A stretch of DNA of 5,695 nucleotides from Gammaproteobacteria bacterium (GCA_024278435.1 JAJRTD010000111.1:1-5695); one strand, 5' to 3'. Shown: positions 1 through 5,695, counted from the stretch's first letter. Translations and numbers: made by a program. Notes: generated by a model from the letters alone, not told the origin.

Positions 1-1197
1 GTCGCCATTGGCAAAGTTGACCAGTATAAAACCGTAATCACCCGATTTCAGCGCTTCGATGACTTTGTCAGCCACACCTGCCGCACTCATCTCCGGTTTT
101 AAATCGTAGGTGGCAACGTCAGGCGAGTTAACCATGACGTGCTCTTCACCGGCAAACGGTTTCTTTTTGCCGCCGTTGAAGAAATAGGTAACGTGCGCGT
201 ATTTTTCTGTTTCCGCACAATGCATCTGCTTGTAGCCGGCGCTGCTGACAACCGAGGCCACTGTCGCCTGCGGACGTTCCGGTGCGTAACCAATCGGCAG
301 CAGGAACTCGGGATCGTATTCGGTCAGGCAGGTCACCAGGGCGCCGCCGAAATCACCGGTATCAAACTCGTCAAAATCCTGCTGGCTTAATACCGCAGTG
401 AGCTGACGGGAACGGTCATTACGGAAGTTGAAGAAGATTACATTATCGCCGGTGCGGATCAGGTCGGCATTTTCGAGCACGGTGGGCAGGATAAACTCAT
501 CGGTTTCATCATTGGCATAGGCGGCTTCAATGGCATAGTGCGCGGTTTCCGCGTGCCGGCCCTTACCGTTGACCATTGCCTGCCAGGCCAGTTCGGTACG
601 GTCCCAGCGGTTATCCCGGTCCATTGAATAGTAGCGACCACAGACGGTAGCGATACTGCCGTTGGCATCTTCCAGCAGGGGTTCGATTTCGGCAAGAAAA
701 ACCAGGGCGGACATCTGTGCGGTATCACGGCCATCGGCAGTCATATGCACCACCGGTTTTACCTTGTAGTCCGCACACAGCTTGATCAGTGCTTTCAGAT
801 GATTGATGTGGCTGTGCACACCACCGTTTGAAGTCAGGCCAACCAGATGCACCGGACGCTCATTGGCGGCGGCATCTTCCACAGCGGCAACCAGCGCGGC
901 ATTGGTAAAGAAATTACCGTTTTCAATTTCATCGTTAATGCGCACCAGGTCCTGCCGGATCACGGCGCCGCAGCCCAGCGTCATGTGCCCGACTTCCGAG
1001 TTGCCCATCTGGCCATCGGGCAAACCCACGGAACTGCCACAGGCTTCCAGCGTGGTATGGGTGTTTCTTGAAAAATATTCATCAAGCCGCGGTGTATCAG
1101 CTTCCTGTACCGCGTTATTGATTCGACTTGGATTACAACCAAAACCATCCAGGATAATCAGGATGGTGGGTCTTCGGGGAACGCTTCGATCGACCAT
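1..1197 (-). CDS. gpmI: 2,3-bisphosphoglycerate-independent phosphoglycerate mutase, 3' end outside window
   Basis: Cytosolic glycolytic and gluconeogenic enzyme that interconverts 3- and 2-phosphoglycerate using two metal ions (usually Mn) and a phosphoserine intermediate. My translation gives 399 uninterrupted codons out of the roughly 510-515 usual for the family. Visible motifs are LIILDGFG (13-20, metal-binding Asp17), MGNSEVGH (64-71, nucleophile Ser67), GGVHSH (125-130), DGRDT (155-159), GRYYSMDRDNRWDR (187-200), NFRNDRSRQ (257-265) and EKYAHVTYFFNGG (331-343). The sequence ends in NFANGD, so the window edge falls at the metal-binding Asp before the expected MVGHTG. The more common Trp of the first motif (LDGWG) is Phe here. 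The ATG at 1197 fits the family N-terminus and has AGAGAG about 5 nt upstream. The gene lies 145 bp after tatC on the same strand and may have its own promoter. The identification is secure; the missing part is the C-terminal phosphatase-like region. Confidence 0.97.
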   Translation of the reverse strand, partial: MVDRSVPRRPTILIILDGFGCNPSRINNAVQEADTPRLDEYFSRNTHTTLEACGSSVGLPDGQMGNSEVGHMTLGCGAVIRQDLVRINDEIENGNFFTNAALVAAVEDAAANERPVHLVGLTSNGGVHSHINHLKALIKLCADYKVKPVVHMTADGRDTAQMSALVFLAEIEPLLEDANGSIATVCGRYYSMDRDNRWDRTELAWQAMVNGKGRHAETAHYAIEAAYANDETDEFILPTVLENADLIRTGDNVIFFNFRNDRSRQLTAVLSQQDFDEFDTGDFGGALVTCLTEYDPEFLLPIGYAPERPQATVASVVSSAGYKQMHCAETEKYAHVTYFFNGGKKKPFAGEEHVMVNSPDVATYDLKPEMSAAGVADKVIEALKSGDYGFILVNFANGD

Positions 1198-1244
1198 TAG
1201 AGCTCTCTGCCCTTCTCTATTCTATGATTTTTATTTGGGTGCTG

Positions 1245-1275
1245 ATTTTACACTATTGATGGAGTTTCATGACAA
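1245..1275 (-). promoter_or_regulatory. possible sigma70 promoter for gpmI
   Basis: Reading the minus strand, TTGTCA (1275-1270, five of six matches to the -35 consensus) is followed 19 nt later by TAAAAT (1250-1245, five of six matches to the -10). The spacer is longer than the 17 nt optimum. It sits about 50 nt upstream of the gpmI ATG in an AT-rich part of the tatC-gpmI spacer, where an independent promoter for a glycolytic gene would make sense. The palindrome AGAGCTCT (1199-1206) overlaps the ribosome-binding region. This rests on motif matching only. Confidence 0.3.
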
Positions 1276-1285
1276 ATTATTTTGC

Positions 1286-1329
1286 GCTGCGGATATCGAA
1301 AAAGACGCTCTTACGCAGCATGTATGCTG
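1286..1329 (-). repeat. overlapping inverted repeats after tatC, weak terminator candidate
   Basis: Just downstream of the tatC stop there is a perfect palindrome, CAGCAT-GT-ATGCTG (1316-1329). A second, overlapping pair, GCTGCG and CGCAGC (1286-1291 with 1314-1319), is separated by 22 nt. On the tatC transcript a run of five U lies inside the second loop, not directly after a stem, so this is not a classical Rho-independent terminator. The two stems share bases and cannot form together. It could slow or end tatC transcription, but that is only inference. Confidence 0.3.
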
Positions 1330-1342
1330 TATTGTTCGCAGA

Positions 1343-2251
1343 CTACCTGTCTTTTTTGTCTTTTCCTTCATCTTCAGCATCGTTCTCATCGTCACGGCTG
1401 TTTTCTTCCTCTTGCCGCTCGGCTTCATCGAACAGTTTTTCCAGTTCTTCATCGCTTAATTCTTTATCATCATCCTCTGCCACAGGAGGCACTGTCTGCG
1501 GATCAGCGGGCTTTTCACCTTCATGAAAATCAGGGATTTCTTCAACCAGTGCAAAGTCATCATTCTCCATAATGACCTCTTCCGGCTGTTTGTCCTTTAA
1601 AAAGATGCGCGACATAACCAGCCCCAGCTCGAACAGCAGCCAGATCGGTACCGCCAGCAGGGATTGCGAGATCACGTCCGGCGGCGTCAGCAGCATGCCG
1701 ACAACAAAGGCGCCGATAATAATATAGGGGCGTTTTGCGGCCAGCTTGTCCGCCGTGGTGACACCGGCAGCAATCAGGATAAAGGTGGCAACCGGTACTT
1801 CAAACGCGATACCAAAGGCCAGGAATATGGCAATAATAAAATCCAGGTACTGGCCGATATCGGTCATTACCGCCACCCCTTCCGGGGCAATACCTATAAA
1901 GAAACCGAACAGGATCGGGAAAATAACAAAATAGGCAAAAGCAATGCCGCAGTAGAACAGGAAAACGCTGGAAATAAGCAGCGGTGTCACCATGCGTTTT
2001 TCGTGATTGTATAAACCCGGCGCGATAAACGACCAGATCTGGTGCAGCAGGTAGGGAATGGTCAGCAGCAGCGACAGTAGCAGCACCAGCTTGAACGGTA
2101 CCAGGAACGGCGAGGTAACGCCGGTGGCAATCATCGAGGTGCCTTCCGGCATCAGGCTAAGCAGGGGATCGGCAACAACGGTAAAGATATCTTCGGAAAA
2201 CGAAAACAACGCGATAAAGACAATAAGGATCGCCAGCAGCATGTGCATCAA
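1343..2251 (-). CDS. tatC: open remainder of tatC, possible reinitiated TatC lacking its N-terminus
   Basis: This is the longest open frame at the locus once the TAA is respected. It could start at TTG (2251), ATG (2248) or ATG (2242), 13-22 nt after the stop codon. No Shine-Dalgarno sequence precedes any of them, so translation would depend on ribosomes that had just stopped at codon 23. The product would keep all six membrane helices, NHE, FEVPV and TPPD, but lose the cytoplasmic segment before helix 1, including the HLxELRxRL motif used in signal-peptide binding. It is listed because automatic annotation would probably show this shorter gene. Whether it is translated or works is unknown. 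Confidence 0.4.
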   Translation of the reverse strand: MMHMLLAILIVFIALFSFSEDIFTVVADPLLSLMPEGTSMIATGVTSPFLVPFKLVLLLSLLLTIPYLLHQIWSFIAPGLYNHEKRMVTPLLISSVFLFYCGIAFAYFVIFPILFGFFIGIAPEGVAVMTDIGQYLDFIIAIFLAFGIAFEVPVATFILIAAGVTTADKLAAKRPYIIIGAFVVGMLLTPPDVISQSLLAVPIWLLFELGLVMSRIFLKDKQPEEVIMENDDFALVEEIPDFHEGEKPADPQTVPPVAEDDDKELSDEELEKLFDEAERQEEENSRDDENDAEDEGKDKKDR

Positions 2252-2263
2252 GCGGTCGCGTAA

Positions 2264-2266
2264 TTA
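2264..2266 (-). other. in-frame ochre codon in tatC
   Basis: On the minus strand the frame from the ATG at 2332 reads CTG GTC TAA TTA CGC GAC CGC. In the TatC family the codon after HL(V/I) is nearly always Glu. GAA differs from TAA by one base, so a G-to-T change on the coding strand (C-to-A on the plus strand) is the simplest origin. The codons on both sides encode well-conserved residues in one frame, so there is no frameshift. Confidence 0.95.
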
Positions 2267-2338
2267 GACCAGGTGATCCATCAGCGTCAGTTCCTGCTGG
2301 TCAATTTCTTCCTGTTGCTCTTGTTCTGCCATGGATTA

Positions 2339-2734
2339 CTAATCAGAATTTTTCTTATCGGCCGAAGGGGCGGCCGGTTCGGTCTTATCATCACCGCCAG
2401 GGGCAGGGACTTCATCGGTGTTTCTGTCCATCGGCGGCTGTTCGAGAATGCTGTGCGCCGCCGTGTCGGGCAGCTCAGATTTTATATCATTAACACCGGC
2501 TTTTAACTGCTGCTGCAGTTCATTGATCTGCACTTCCTGGTTATGCAGCATGCGTTTGAATTCGTTGATATCGAGTTCGGATTCGACTTCGCTGCGCACG
2601 CCTTCGATATAACGCCGTGCCTTGCCAACCCAGAAACCGGCCCGTCGTGCCGCCGCAGGCAGGCGCTCGGGCCCGATAATTACCAGGGCCAGCACCAGAA
2701 TAAGCAGGATTTCCCAGAAGCCAACGTCAAACAT
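2339..2734 (-). CDS. tatB: Sec-independent translocase subunit TatB
   Basis: TatB is a single-span inner-membrane protein that forms the twin-arginine signal receptor complex with TatC. The 131-residue product starts MFDVGFWEILLI, with the conserved polar Glu8 in the membrane helix (about 5-21). The IGPERLP hinge follows (20-26, Gly21-Pro22), then a basic amphipathic helix (about 27-50) and a Gln/Glu-rich region likely to be helical or coiled (about 51-90). The C-terminus is hydrophilic, with Pro, Asp and Lys, and probably disordered. GPERLP, Glu8 and the length separate it from TatA. The start follows from the family N-terminus. No clear Shine-Dalgarno precedes it. It follows tatA by 58 nt, which include a hairpin, and precedes tatC by 6 nt, which suggests translational coupling between tatB and tatC. 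Confidence 0.96.
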   Translation of the reverse strand: MFDVGFWEILLILVLALVIIGPERLPAAARRAGFWVGKARRYIEGVRSEVESELDINEFKRMLHNQEVQINELQQQLKAGVNDIKSELPDTAAHSILEQPPMDRNTDEVPAPGGDDKTEPAAPSADKKNSD

Positions 2735-2757
2735 GACACATATACAATAGTGGACAC

Positions 2758-2775
2758 AAAAGCCTGACGGCTTTT
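2758..2775 (-). terminator. tatA-tatB intercistronic hairpin, possible partial terminator
   Basis: The transcript would read AAAAGCC-GUCA-GGCUUUU, a perfect 7-bp stem with a 4-nt loop, flanked by A and U runs on either side of a GCC/GGC core. It starts about 17 nt after the tatA stop. The four U residues are part of the stem and are followed by G, so it would be a weak, leaky terminator or an RNA-stability element rather than a full stop. TatA is needed in excess over TatB and TatC in known Tat systems, so a leaky hairpin here would fit, but this is inference. Confidence 0.5.
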
Positions 2776-2792
2776 AATGCGGTGAATAGAAT

Positions 2793-3017
2793 TTAAACTT
2801 TTTCTTCTTTCTTAACCGATTCGGTATTGCTGGAATCGTTTTCAGCATTCTGCTCCACCTTGTTCTGCTGACCTTCTTTATCGCCGTCTTTCACCGCCGA
2901 TTTAAAACTCTTGATGGCAGAACCCAGGTCGCCACCAACATTTTTCAGTTTCTTGGTACCGAAGATAAGGATAACTACGGCCAGTAAAATCAATAATTGC
3001 CAAACACTAATACCCAT
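2793..3017 (-). CDS. tatA: Sec-independent translocase subunit TatA
   Basis: TatA is the small membrane protein that assembles into the variable-size element through which folded Tat substrates cross. The 74-residue product begins [12 protein letters not shown], with a polar Gln7 in a transmembrane helix (about 4-19). The FG hinge (Phe19-Gly20), TKKL (21-24) and an amphipathic helix (about 22-44, [17 protein letters not shown]) follow. The C-terminal tail (45-74) is highly charged and polar. All these are diagnostic of TatA, and the length is typical for the family. The ATG at 3017 is preceded by AAGAGAG about 9 nt upstream. It lies 46 nt after hisE in the same direction and is followed by tatB. 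Cotranscription with the his genes is possible, and no convincing separate promoter is visible in the spacer. Confidence 0.97.
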   Translation of the reverse strand: MGISVWQLLILLAVVILIFGTKKLKNVGGDLGSAIKSFKSAVKDGDKEGQQNKVEQNAENDSSNTESVKKEEKV

Positions 3018-3063
3018 AATATTTACTCTCTTACACTTTAATTCTTATGTTTTAACTCAAAAA

Positions 3064-3396
3064 TTACTTCCGTGCTGCCTTTTCATCATGCCCTGATACC
3101 CCGAAACGGCGGGCCAGTTCATTTAATATATCATCCGACGACAAACCCTGGTCGGCCAGTAACACCATGGTGTGAAACCACAGGTCGGCGACTTCATACA
3201 CCAGTTTATCCTTATCGGCGCCGTTTACCACGTCTTTTGCCGCCATCACGGTTTCCGTGACTTCTTCACCGACCTTTTTAAGGATAGCGTCCAGCCCCTT
3301 GTCATACAGACTGGCAACATAGGACGAGTCCGGGGCCGCGCCTTTACGCTGCTCAAGTATATCAGTCAGTTGCGCCAGTATTTCGGAATTATTCAT
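3064..3396 (-). CDS. hisE: phosphoribosyl-ATP pyrophosphohydrolase
   Basis: This enzyme catalyses the second step of histidine biosynthesis, removing pyrophosphate from phosphoribosyl-ATP to give phosphoribosyl-AMP for HisI. The 110-residue protein has the all-alpha MazG-like fold signature. SSYVASL (24-30) is followed by [15 protein letters not shown] (40-54; acidic Glu44, Glu45 and Glu48 for Mg) and [13 protein letters not shown] (68-80; Glu68 and Asp71). I chose the ATG at 3396 because the family homology begins there. Longer frames from TTG 3462 or ATG 3456 would overlap hisI and add residues that look unlike HisE. The spacer after hisI is 25 nt and has no Shine-Dalgarno, but holds the small palindrome CTATTTATAG, so translation may depend on hisI. 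In enterobacteria this domain is fused to HisI; here it stands alone. Confidence 0.95.
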   Translation of the reverse strand: MNNSEILAQLTDILEQRKGAAPDSSYVASLYDKGLDAILKKVGEEVTETVMAAKDVVNGADKDKLVYEVADLWFHTMVLLADQGLSSDDILNELARRFGVSGHDEKAARK

Positions 3397-3421
3397 GCTA
3401 TTTATAGATAGTGGGCGGTTT

Positions 3422-3802
3422 TCAGGAGTATATCTGCTTCGGGTCCTTAATGACATCTTCAACCGTCACCCACTGGTCACCCTGTAACTGGCGGTAAAAG
3501 CAGCTCTCCCGCCCGGTATGACAGGCAATGCCGCCACATTGTTCAACTTTCAGCAGGATAACGTCTTCGTCACAGTCAAAGCGGATATCCTGCACTTTCT
3601 GGGTATGCCCGGATTCTTCACCCTTGTGCCACAGCTTCTGCCGCGAGCGCGACCAGTAAACCGCTTCTTTTTTCTCCGCGGTGAGCTGCAGTGATTCGCG
3701 GTTCATCCATGCCATCATCAGGATTTTGCCACTGGCAGCATCCTGCACAATGGCCGGCACCAGGCCTTTTTCGTCAAAATGGATTTCATCCAGCCAGCTC
3801 AC
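3422..3802 (-). CDS. hisI: phosphoribosyl-AMP cyclohydrolase
   Basis: This cytosolic zinc enzyme opens the purine ring of phosphoribosyl-AMP to give ProFAR, the third step of histidine synthesis and the step before HisA. The protein is 126 residues. Motifs include [10 protein letters not shown] (29-38), [20 protein letters not shown] (47-66, substrate site), the metal-binding cluster DCDED (76-80), and [14 protein letters not shown] (89-102). Cys77, Cys94 and Cys101 are the expected zinc ligands. It ends at residue 126 with no HisE domain, unlike the enterobacterial HisIE fusion. The start is GTG at 3802, inside GTGA shared with the hisF stop, which is typical of translational coupling. The family N-terminus (WLDEIxFDExGLVPAI) supports this start. 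Confidence 0.96.
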   Translation of the reverse strand: MSWLDEIHFDEKGLVPAIVQDAASGKILMMAWMNRESLQLTAEKKEAVYWSRSRQKLWHKGEESGHTQKVQDIRFDCDEDVILLKVEQCGGIACHTGRESCFYRQLQGDQWVTVEDVIKDPKQIYS

Positions 3803-4572
3803 AGGCGCATCTCGATGCCACGATCGGCCATATACTGCTTGGCTTCATGGATGGTGTATTCTGCAAAATGGAAAATACTGGCCGCCAGCACGGCATCGGC
3901 CTTGCCTTCAAGCACACCGTCGGCCAGGTGCTGCAGGTTACCCACTCCGCCGGAGGCGATCACCGGCACCGAAACCGCTTCGGAAATCGCCCGCGTCAGC
4001 GCCAGGTCAAACCCGACTTTGGTGCCATCGCGGTCCATGCTGGTCAGTAAAATTTCACCGGCGCCGTAATCCACCATTTTTCTGGCCCACTCAATGGCGT
4101 CCAGGCCGGTGGGTTTTCTGCCGCCGTGGGTGAAAATTTCCCAGCGCAGGGGCTCGCCTTCGCCGCTTACCTGCTTGGCGTCGATGGCCACCACGATACA
4201 CTGTGACCCGACCTTATCGCTGGCTTCACGCACAAATTCCGGGTTAAAAACCGCGGCGGTATTGATCGCCACCTTGTCGGCGCCGGCATTAAGCATGCGG
4301 CGCACATCATCCACCGTGCGGATGCCACCGCCCACGGTCAATGGAATAAACACTTCGTTGGCGACTTCTTCAACCACGTGGACGATGGTTTCACGGTCAT
4401 CCGAACTGGCGGTAATGTCCAGAAAGGTGATTTCGTCTGCACCCTCGGCGTCATAACGCCGGGCGACCTCGACCGGGTCACCGGCATCGCGGATATCGAC
4501 AAACTGCACGCCTTTGACCACGCGGCCGTTATCGACATCCAGACAGGGAATTATTCGTTTTGCCAGTGCCAT
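3799..4572 (-). CDS. hisF: imidazole glycerol phosphate synthase, cyclase subunit HisF
   Basis: HisF is the (beta/alpha)8-barrel subunit that receives ammonia from HisH and converts PRFAR to imidazole glycerol phosphate and AICAR, the latter feeding purine synthesis. The protein is 257 residues, the usual length. Catalytic Asp12 lies in [16 protein letters not shown] (6-21, with Lys20), and Asp131 in CIVVAIDAK (125-133). Phosphate-binding loops are TVGGGIR (79-85) and VIASGGVG (204-211), and DRDGTKVG (180-187) is also conserved. I chose ATG 4572 ([10 protein letters not shown]) because it matches the family. A TTG at 4587 would add MRIKN. The likely ribosome-binding GCGGAT lies about 7 nt upstream, inside a repeat arm. 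The gene overlaps hisI by 4 nt, while a 169-bp repeat-containing spacer separates it from hisA, unlike the rest of the cluster. Confidence 0.97.
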   Translation of the reverse strand: MALAKRIIPCLDVDNGRVVKGVQFVDIRDAGDPVEVARRYDAEGADEITFLDITASSDDRETIVHVVEEVANEVFIPLTVGGGIRTVDDVRRMLNAGADKVAINTAAVFNPEFVREASDKVGSQCIVVAIDAKQVSGEGEPLRWEIFTHGGRKPTGLDAIEWARKMVDYGAGEILLTSMDRDGTKVGFDLALTRAISEAVSVPVIASGGVGNLQHLADGVLEGKADAVLAASIFHFAEYTIHEAKQYMADRGIEMRL

Positions 4573-4578
4573 ATTTTT

Positions 4579-4737
4579 TATCCGCAAATAAACGCGAATG
4601 GACGCGAATTAAAAAACAAAAACATTATCAAGGAACCTCTGAACAAAAAACGCCTGACTAAAAAGACCCAGTCCGCATATCCACGACTTCCGCATGGCAT
4701 TGACACAAAAACAGATATTTGCGTTCATTTGCGAAGA
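4579..4737. repeat. imperfect inverted-repeat element in the hisF-hisA spacer
   Basis: The non-coding hisF-hisA spacer is bounded by inverted arms. The left arm at 4583-4599 (cgcaaataaacgcgaat) matches the reverse complement of 4717-4733 at 15 of 17 positions. Both arms are made of a degenerate 10-bp unit of the form TTyGCGTyyA: three copies on the minus strand at 4608-4579 and two on the plus strand at 4718-4737. About 117 bp of AT-rich sequence lies between the arms, with no credible open frame. The layout suggests a small non-autonomous repeat or intergenic repeat family. No target-site duplication is evident, and I cannot check for other genomic copies. Confidence 0.6.
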
Positions 4738-4741
4738 AACA

Positions 4742-5479
4742 TCAACCGGCCTGCTGATCCAGCCATGCCTGCGCTTCGGCGAAATCGATGGTGCCTTCGT
4801 AAATGGCGCGACCGGTGATTGCACCCATAATGCCTTCATCGGCCACCGCGCTTAAGGCCCTGATATCATCCATCGAAGTAATACCGCCGGAAGCGATCAC
4901 CGGGATGGTAACGGCCTGCGCCATTTTCACCGTGGCTTCTACGTTTACGCCCTGCATCATGCCGTCACGCGAAATATCGGTGTAGACAATGGCTTCCACG
5001 CCATCGTTTTCAAAACGTTTCGCCATATCAATGACATCGTGTTTGGACAGTTTTGACCAGCCATCAATCGCCACCTTGCCGTCTTTGGCATCCAGGCCGA
5101 CAATAATATGGGTGGGAAACTCGGCACAGACCTCGGCAATAAAATGCGGCTCGTTCACCGCCTTGGTACCGACAATCAGGTAATTCACCCCGGCGTCCAG
5201 GTAGGCCGCAATGGTGTCTTCATCACGGATGCCGCCACCCAGCTGGATTTTCAGGTCCGGGTAGGCCGATGCAATATCGTGAATAACGTCGGCGTTTTTG
5301 GGTTTACCGGCAAAGGCACCATCAAGGTCAACAATATGCAGGCGACGTGCACCGGCCGCTACCCACTGCCCGGCCATGGCCACCGGGTCATCGGAAAAAA
5401 CCGTGCTTTCTTCCATGTCGCCCTGACGCAGGCGCACACACTGTCCATCTTTTAAATCAATTGCGGGGATTAATATCAT
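4742..5479 (-). CDS. hisA: ProFAR isomerase
   Basis: HisA (1-(5-phosphoribosyl)-5-[(5-phosphoribosylamino)methylideneamino]imidazole-4-carboxamide isomerase) carries out the Amadori rearrangement of ProFAR to PRFAR, supplying the HisHF synthase. It is a (beta/alpha)8 barrel related to HisF. The 245-residue protein has [17 protein letters not shown] (1-17) with catalytic Asp8. [11 protein letters not shown] (124-134) carries the second catalytic Asp130, and YTDISRDG (166-173) the conserved Thr167. The phosphate loops are QLGGGIR (79-85) and VIASGGI (194-200), and [11 protein letters not shown] (219-229) is the C-terminal signature. The length is typical and the frame intact. The ATG at 5479 lies 21 nt after the hisH stop, with AGGAA almost touching the start and AAGAGA a few bases further up. 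Order and spacing indicate an operon with hisH upstream and hisF downstream. Confidence 0.97.
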   Translation of the reverse strand: MILIPAIDLKDGQCVRLRQGDMEESTVFSDDPVAMAGQWVAAGARRLHIVDLDGAFAGKPKNADVIHDIASAYPDLKIQLGGGIRDEDTIAAYLDAGVNYLIVGTKAVNEPHFIAEVCAEFPTHIIVGLDAKDGKVAIDGWSKLSKHDVIDMAKRFENDGVEAIVYTDISRDGMMQGVNVEATVKMAQAVTIPVIASGGITSMDDIRALSAVADEGIMGAITGRAIYEGTIDFAEAQAWLDQQAG

Positions 5480-5500
5480 TTCCTGTCTCTTAATAAAGGT

Positions 5501-5695
5501 TTAACTCTGACCGTTCCAGCGGCAGAAATTTTTCAGTAATTGTAAACCATCATGGGCGCTTTTTTCAGGGTGGAACTGCGCCGCAAACACATTGTCACGG
5601 GCGATCACCGAAACAAAATCAATGCCGTATTCGGTGGTTCCGGCGACCAGGCTTTTATCCTGCGGATCAACATAATAGCTGTGTACAAAATAAAA
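5501..5695 (-). CDS. hisH: imidazole glycerol phosphate synthase, glutamine amidotransferase subunit HisH, 5' end outside window
   Basis: HisH is the class I glutamine amidotransferase that hydrolyses glutamine and passes ammonia through HisF to the PRFAR cyclase site. Only the last 64 residues are in the window, about a third of a usual 200-residue HisH. They contain the YFVHSYY strand (2-8 of the fragment), TEYG (21-24), and the catalytic pair in AAQFHPEKS (His42 and Glu44 of the fragment), followed by the family ending DGLQLLKNF. The nucleophile Cys lies outside the window. The stop is TAA at 5501-5503, 21 nt before hisA. Frame and motifs are clear, so the identity is safe although the gene is partial. 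Confidence 0.95.
   Translation of the reverse strand, partial: FYFVHSYYVDPQDKSLVAGTTEYGIDFVSVIARDNVFAAQFHPEKSAHDGLQLLKNFCRWNGQS

Larger units (their letters stand above)
1343..2332 (-). pseudogene. tatC: Tat translocase subunit TatC, frame interrupted by in-frame TAA at codon 23
   Basis: TatC is the six-helix inner-membrane receptor that recognises twin-arginine signal peptides and exports folded proteins with TatA and TatB. The natural start is the ATG at 2332, 6 nt after the tatB stop. Codons 15-28 read LTLMDHLV-stop-LRDRL, the N-terminal cytoplasmic motif, with TAA (2264-2266) in place of the conserved Glu. Numbering runs 8 ahead of E. coli TatC throughout: NHE Glu111 (E. coli Glu103), FEVPV Glu178 (Glu170) and TPPD Asp219 (Asp211), so codon 23 matches Glu15 exactly. 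After the stop the frame is open to TAG at 1343, with six hydrophobic segments (about 32-45, 77-95, 115-140, 162-190, 203-215, 220-240). It ends in a tail of about 85 mainly acidic residues, so the whole is 329 codons against 258 in E. coli. One substitution (GAA to TAA) explains the break. The gene may be dead, rescued by reinitiation, or misread in the assembly. Confidence 0.85.

Noticed and set aside
803..1459. Open frame of 218 codons on the plus strand
   Set aside because: It lies across gpmI and the end of tatC in antisense; the translation has no recognisable family and both opposite genes are well conserved.
2264..2266. Reassignment of TAA to an amino acid in this organism
   Set aside because: TAA ends hisH, hisE and tatA at the expected places, so a global recoding is unlikely.
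2264..2266. Programmed frameshift or selenocysteine/pyrrolysine-type recoding in tatC
   Set aside because: The frame is the same before and after the stop, and UAA is not the codon used for selenocysteine (UGA) or pyrrolysine (UAG). No dedicated downstream hairpin was seen.
3018..3063. Promoter for tatA in the hisE-tatA spacer
   Set aside because: The TTGAGT here has no acceptable -10 at 16-19 nt; the spacer is just AT-rich.
3397..3462. Longer hisE starting at TTG 3462 or ATG 3456
   Set aside because: The extra residues overlap hisI and do not resemble the HisE N-terminus; ATG 3396 fits the family.
3681..4133. Open frame of 150 codons on the plus strand
   Set aside because: Antisense shadow of hisI and hisF with an unnatural composition rich in Arg, Pro and Trp.
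4573..4587. hisF start at TTG 4587
   Set aside because: It adds five residues not found in HisF proteins, while ATG 4572 gives the standard [13 protein letters not shown] start with GCGGAT at a suitable distance.
4627..4645. Resemblance of AGGAACCTCTGAACAA to an insertion-sequence end
   Set aside because: I could not find a matching partner end, a transposase fragment or a target duplication, so the likeness is not enough to call.
4621..4680. hisF promoter or terminator in the hisA-hisF spacer
   Set aside because: A GATAAT resembles a -10 but has no -35 at a usable distance, and the only stems before the T run are 4 bp.

Overview
The window carries nine protein-coding genes, all on the minus strand and read from right to left: hisH (3' part only), hisA, hisF, hisI, hisE, tatA, tatB, tatC and gpmI (5' part only). 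The protein sequences, the separate hisI and hisE genes, and the hisI-hisE-tatABC order (also known from pseudomonads) point to a gammaproteobacterium outside the Enterobacteriaceae. The base composition is moderate. The species cannot be fixed from this window.

Right part (about 3064-5695): the late histidine-biosynthesis genes. HisA isomerises ProFAR to PRFAR. HisH and HisF together turn PRFAR into IGP plus AICAR. HisI (cyclohydrolase) and HisE (pyrophosphohydrolase) carry out the two steps before HisA. Genes are tightly packed: hisF and hisI share GTGA, and hisH-hisA are 21 nt apart. The exception is the hisF-hisA junction, where 169 bp of non-coding DNA carries imperfect 17-bp inverted repeats built from a 10-bp unit.

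Middle part (about 1343-3017): tatA, tatB and tatC, the complete twin-arginine translocase for folded proteins. A perfect 7-bp hairpin lies between tatA and tatB. The most notable feature of the window is in tatC. Its natural frame starts at the ATG ending at 2332, 6 nt after tatB, and is cut at codon 23 by TAA. That codon aligns with the nearly invariant Glu of the N-terminal cytoplasmic motif (E. coli Glu15). Everything after it is open and looks like intact TatC with a long acidic tail. This is either a real nonsense mutation, a locus using reinitiation or readthrough, or a one-base error in the sequence.

Left part (1-1342): a 145-bp spacer with a possible promoter, then gpmI, the cofactor-independent phosphoglycerate mutase of glycolysis. 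It is open for 399 codons and runs off the left edge. I found no RNA genes, CRISPR array, complete insertion sequence or phage gene. Apart from the tatC lesion and the repeat-bearing spacer, the region is core housekeeping DNA, and I see no evidence of an undescribed multi-gene system.
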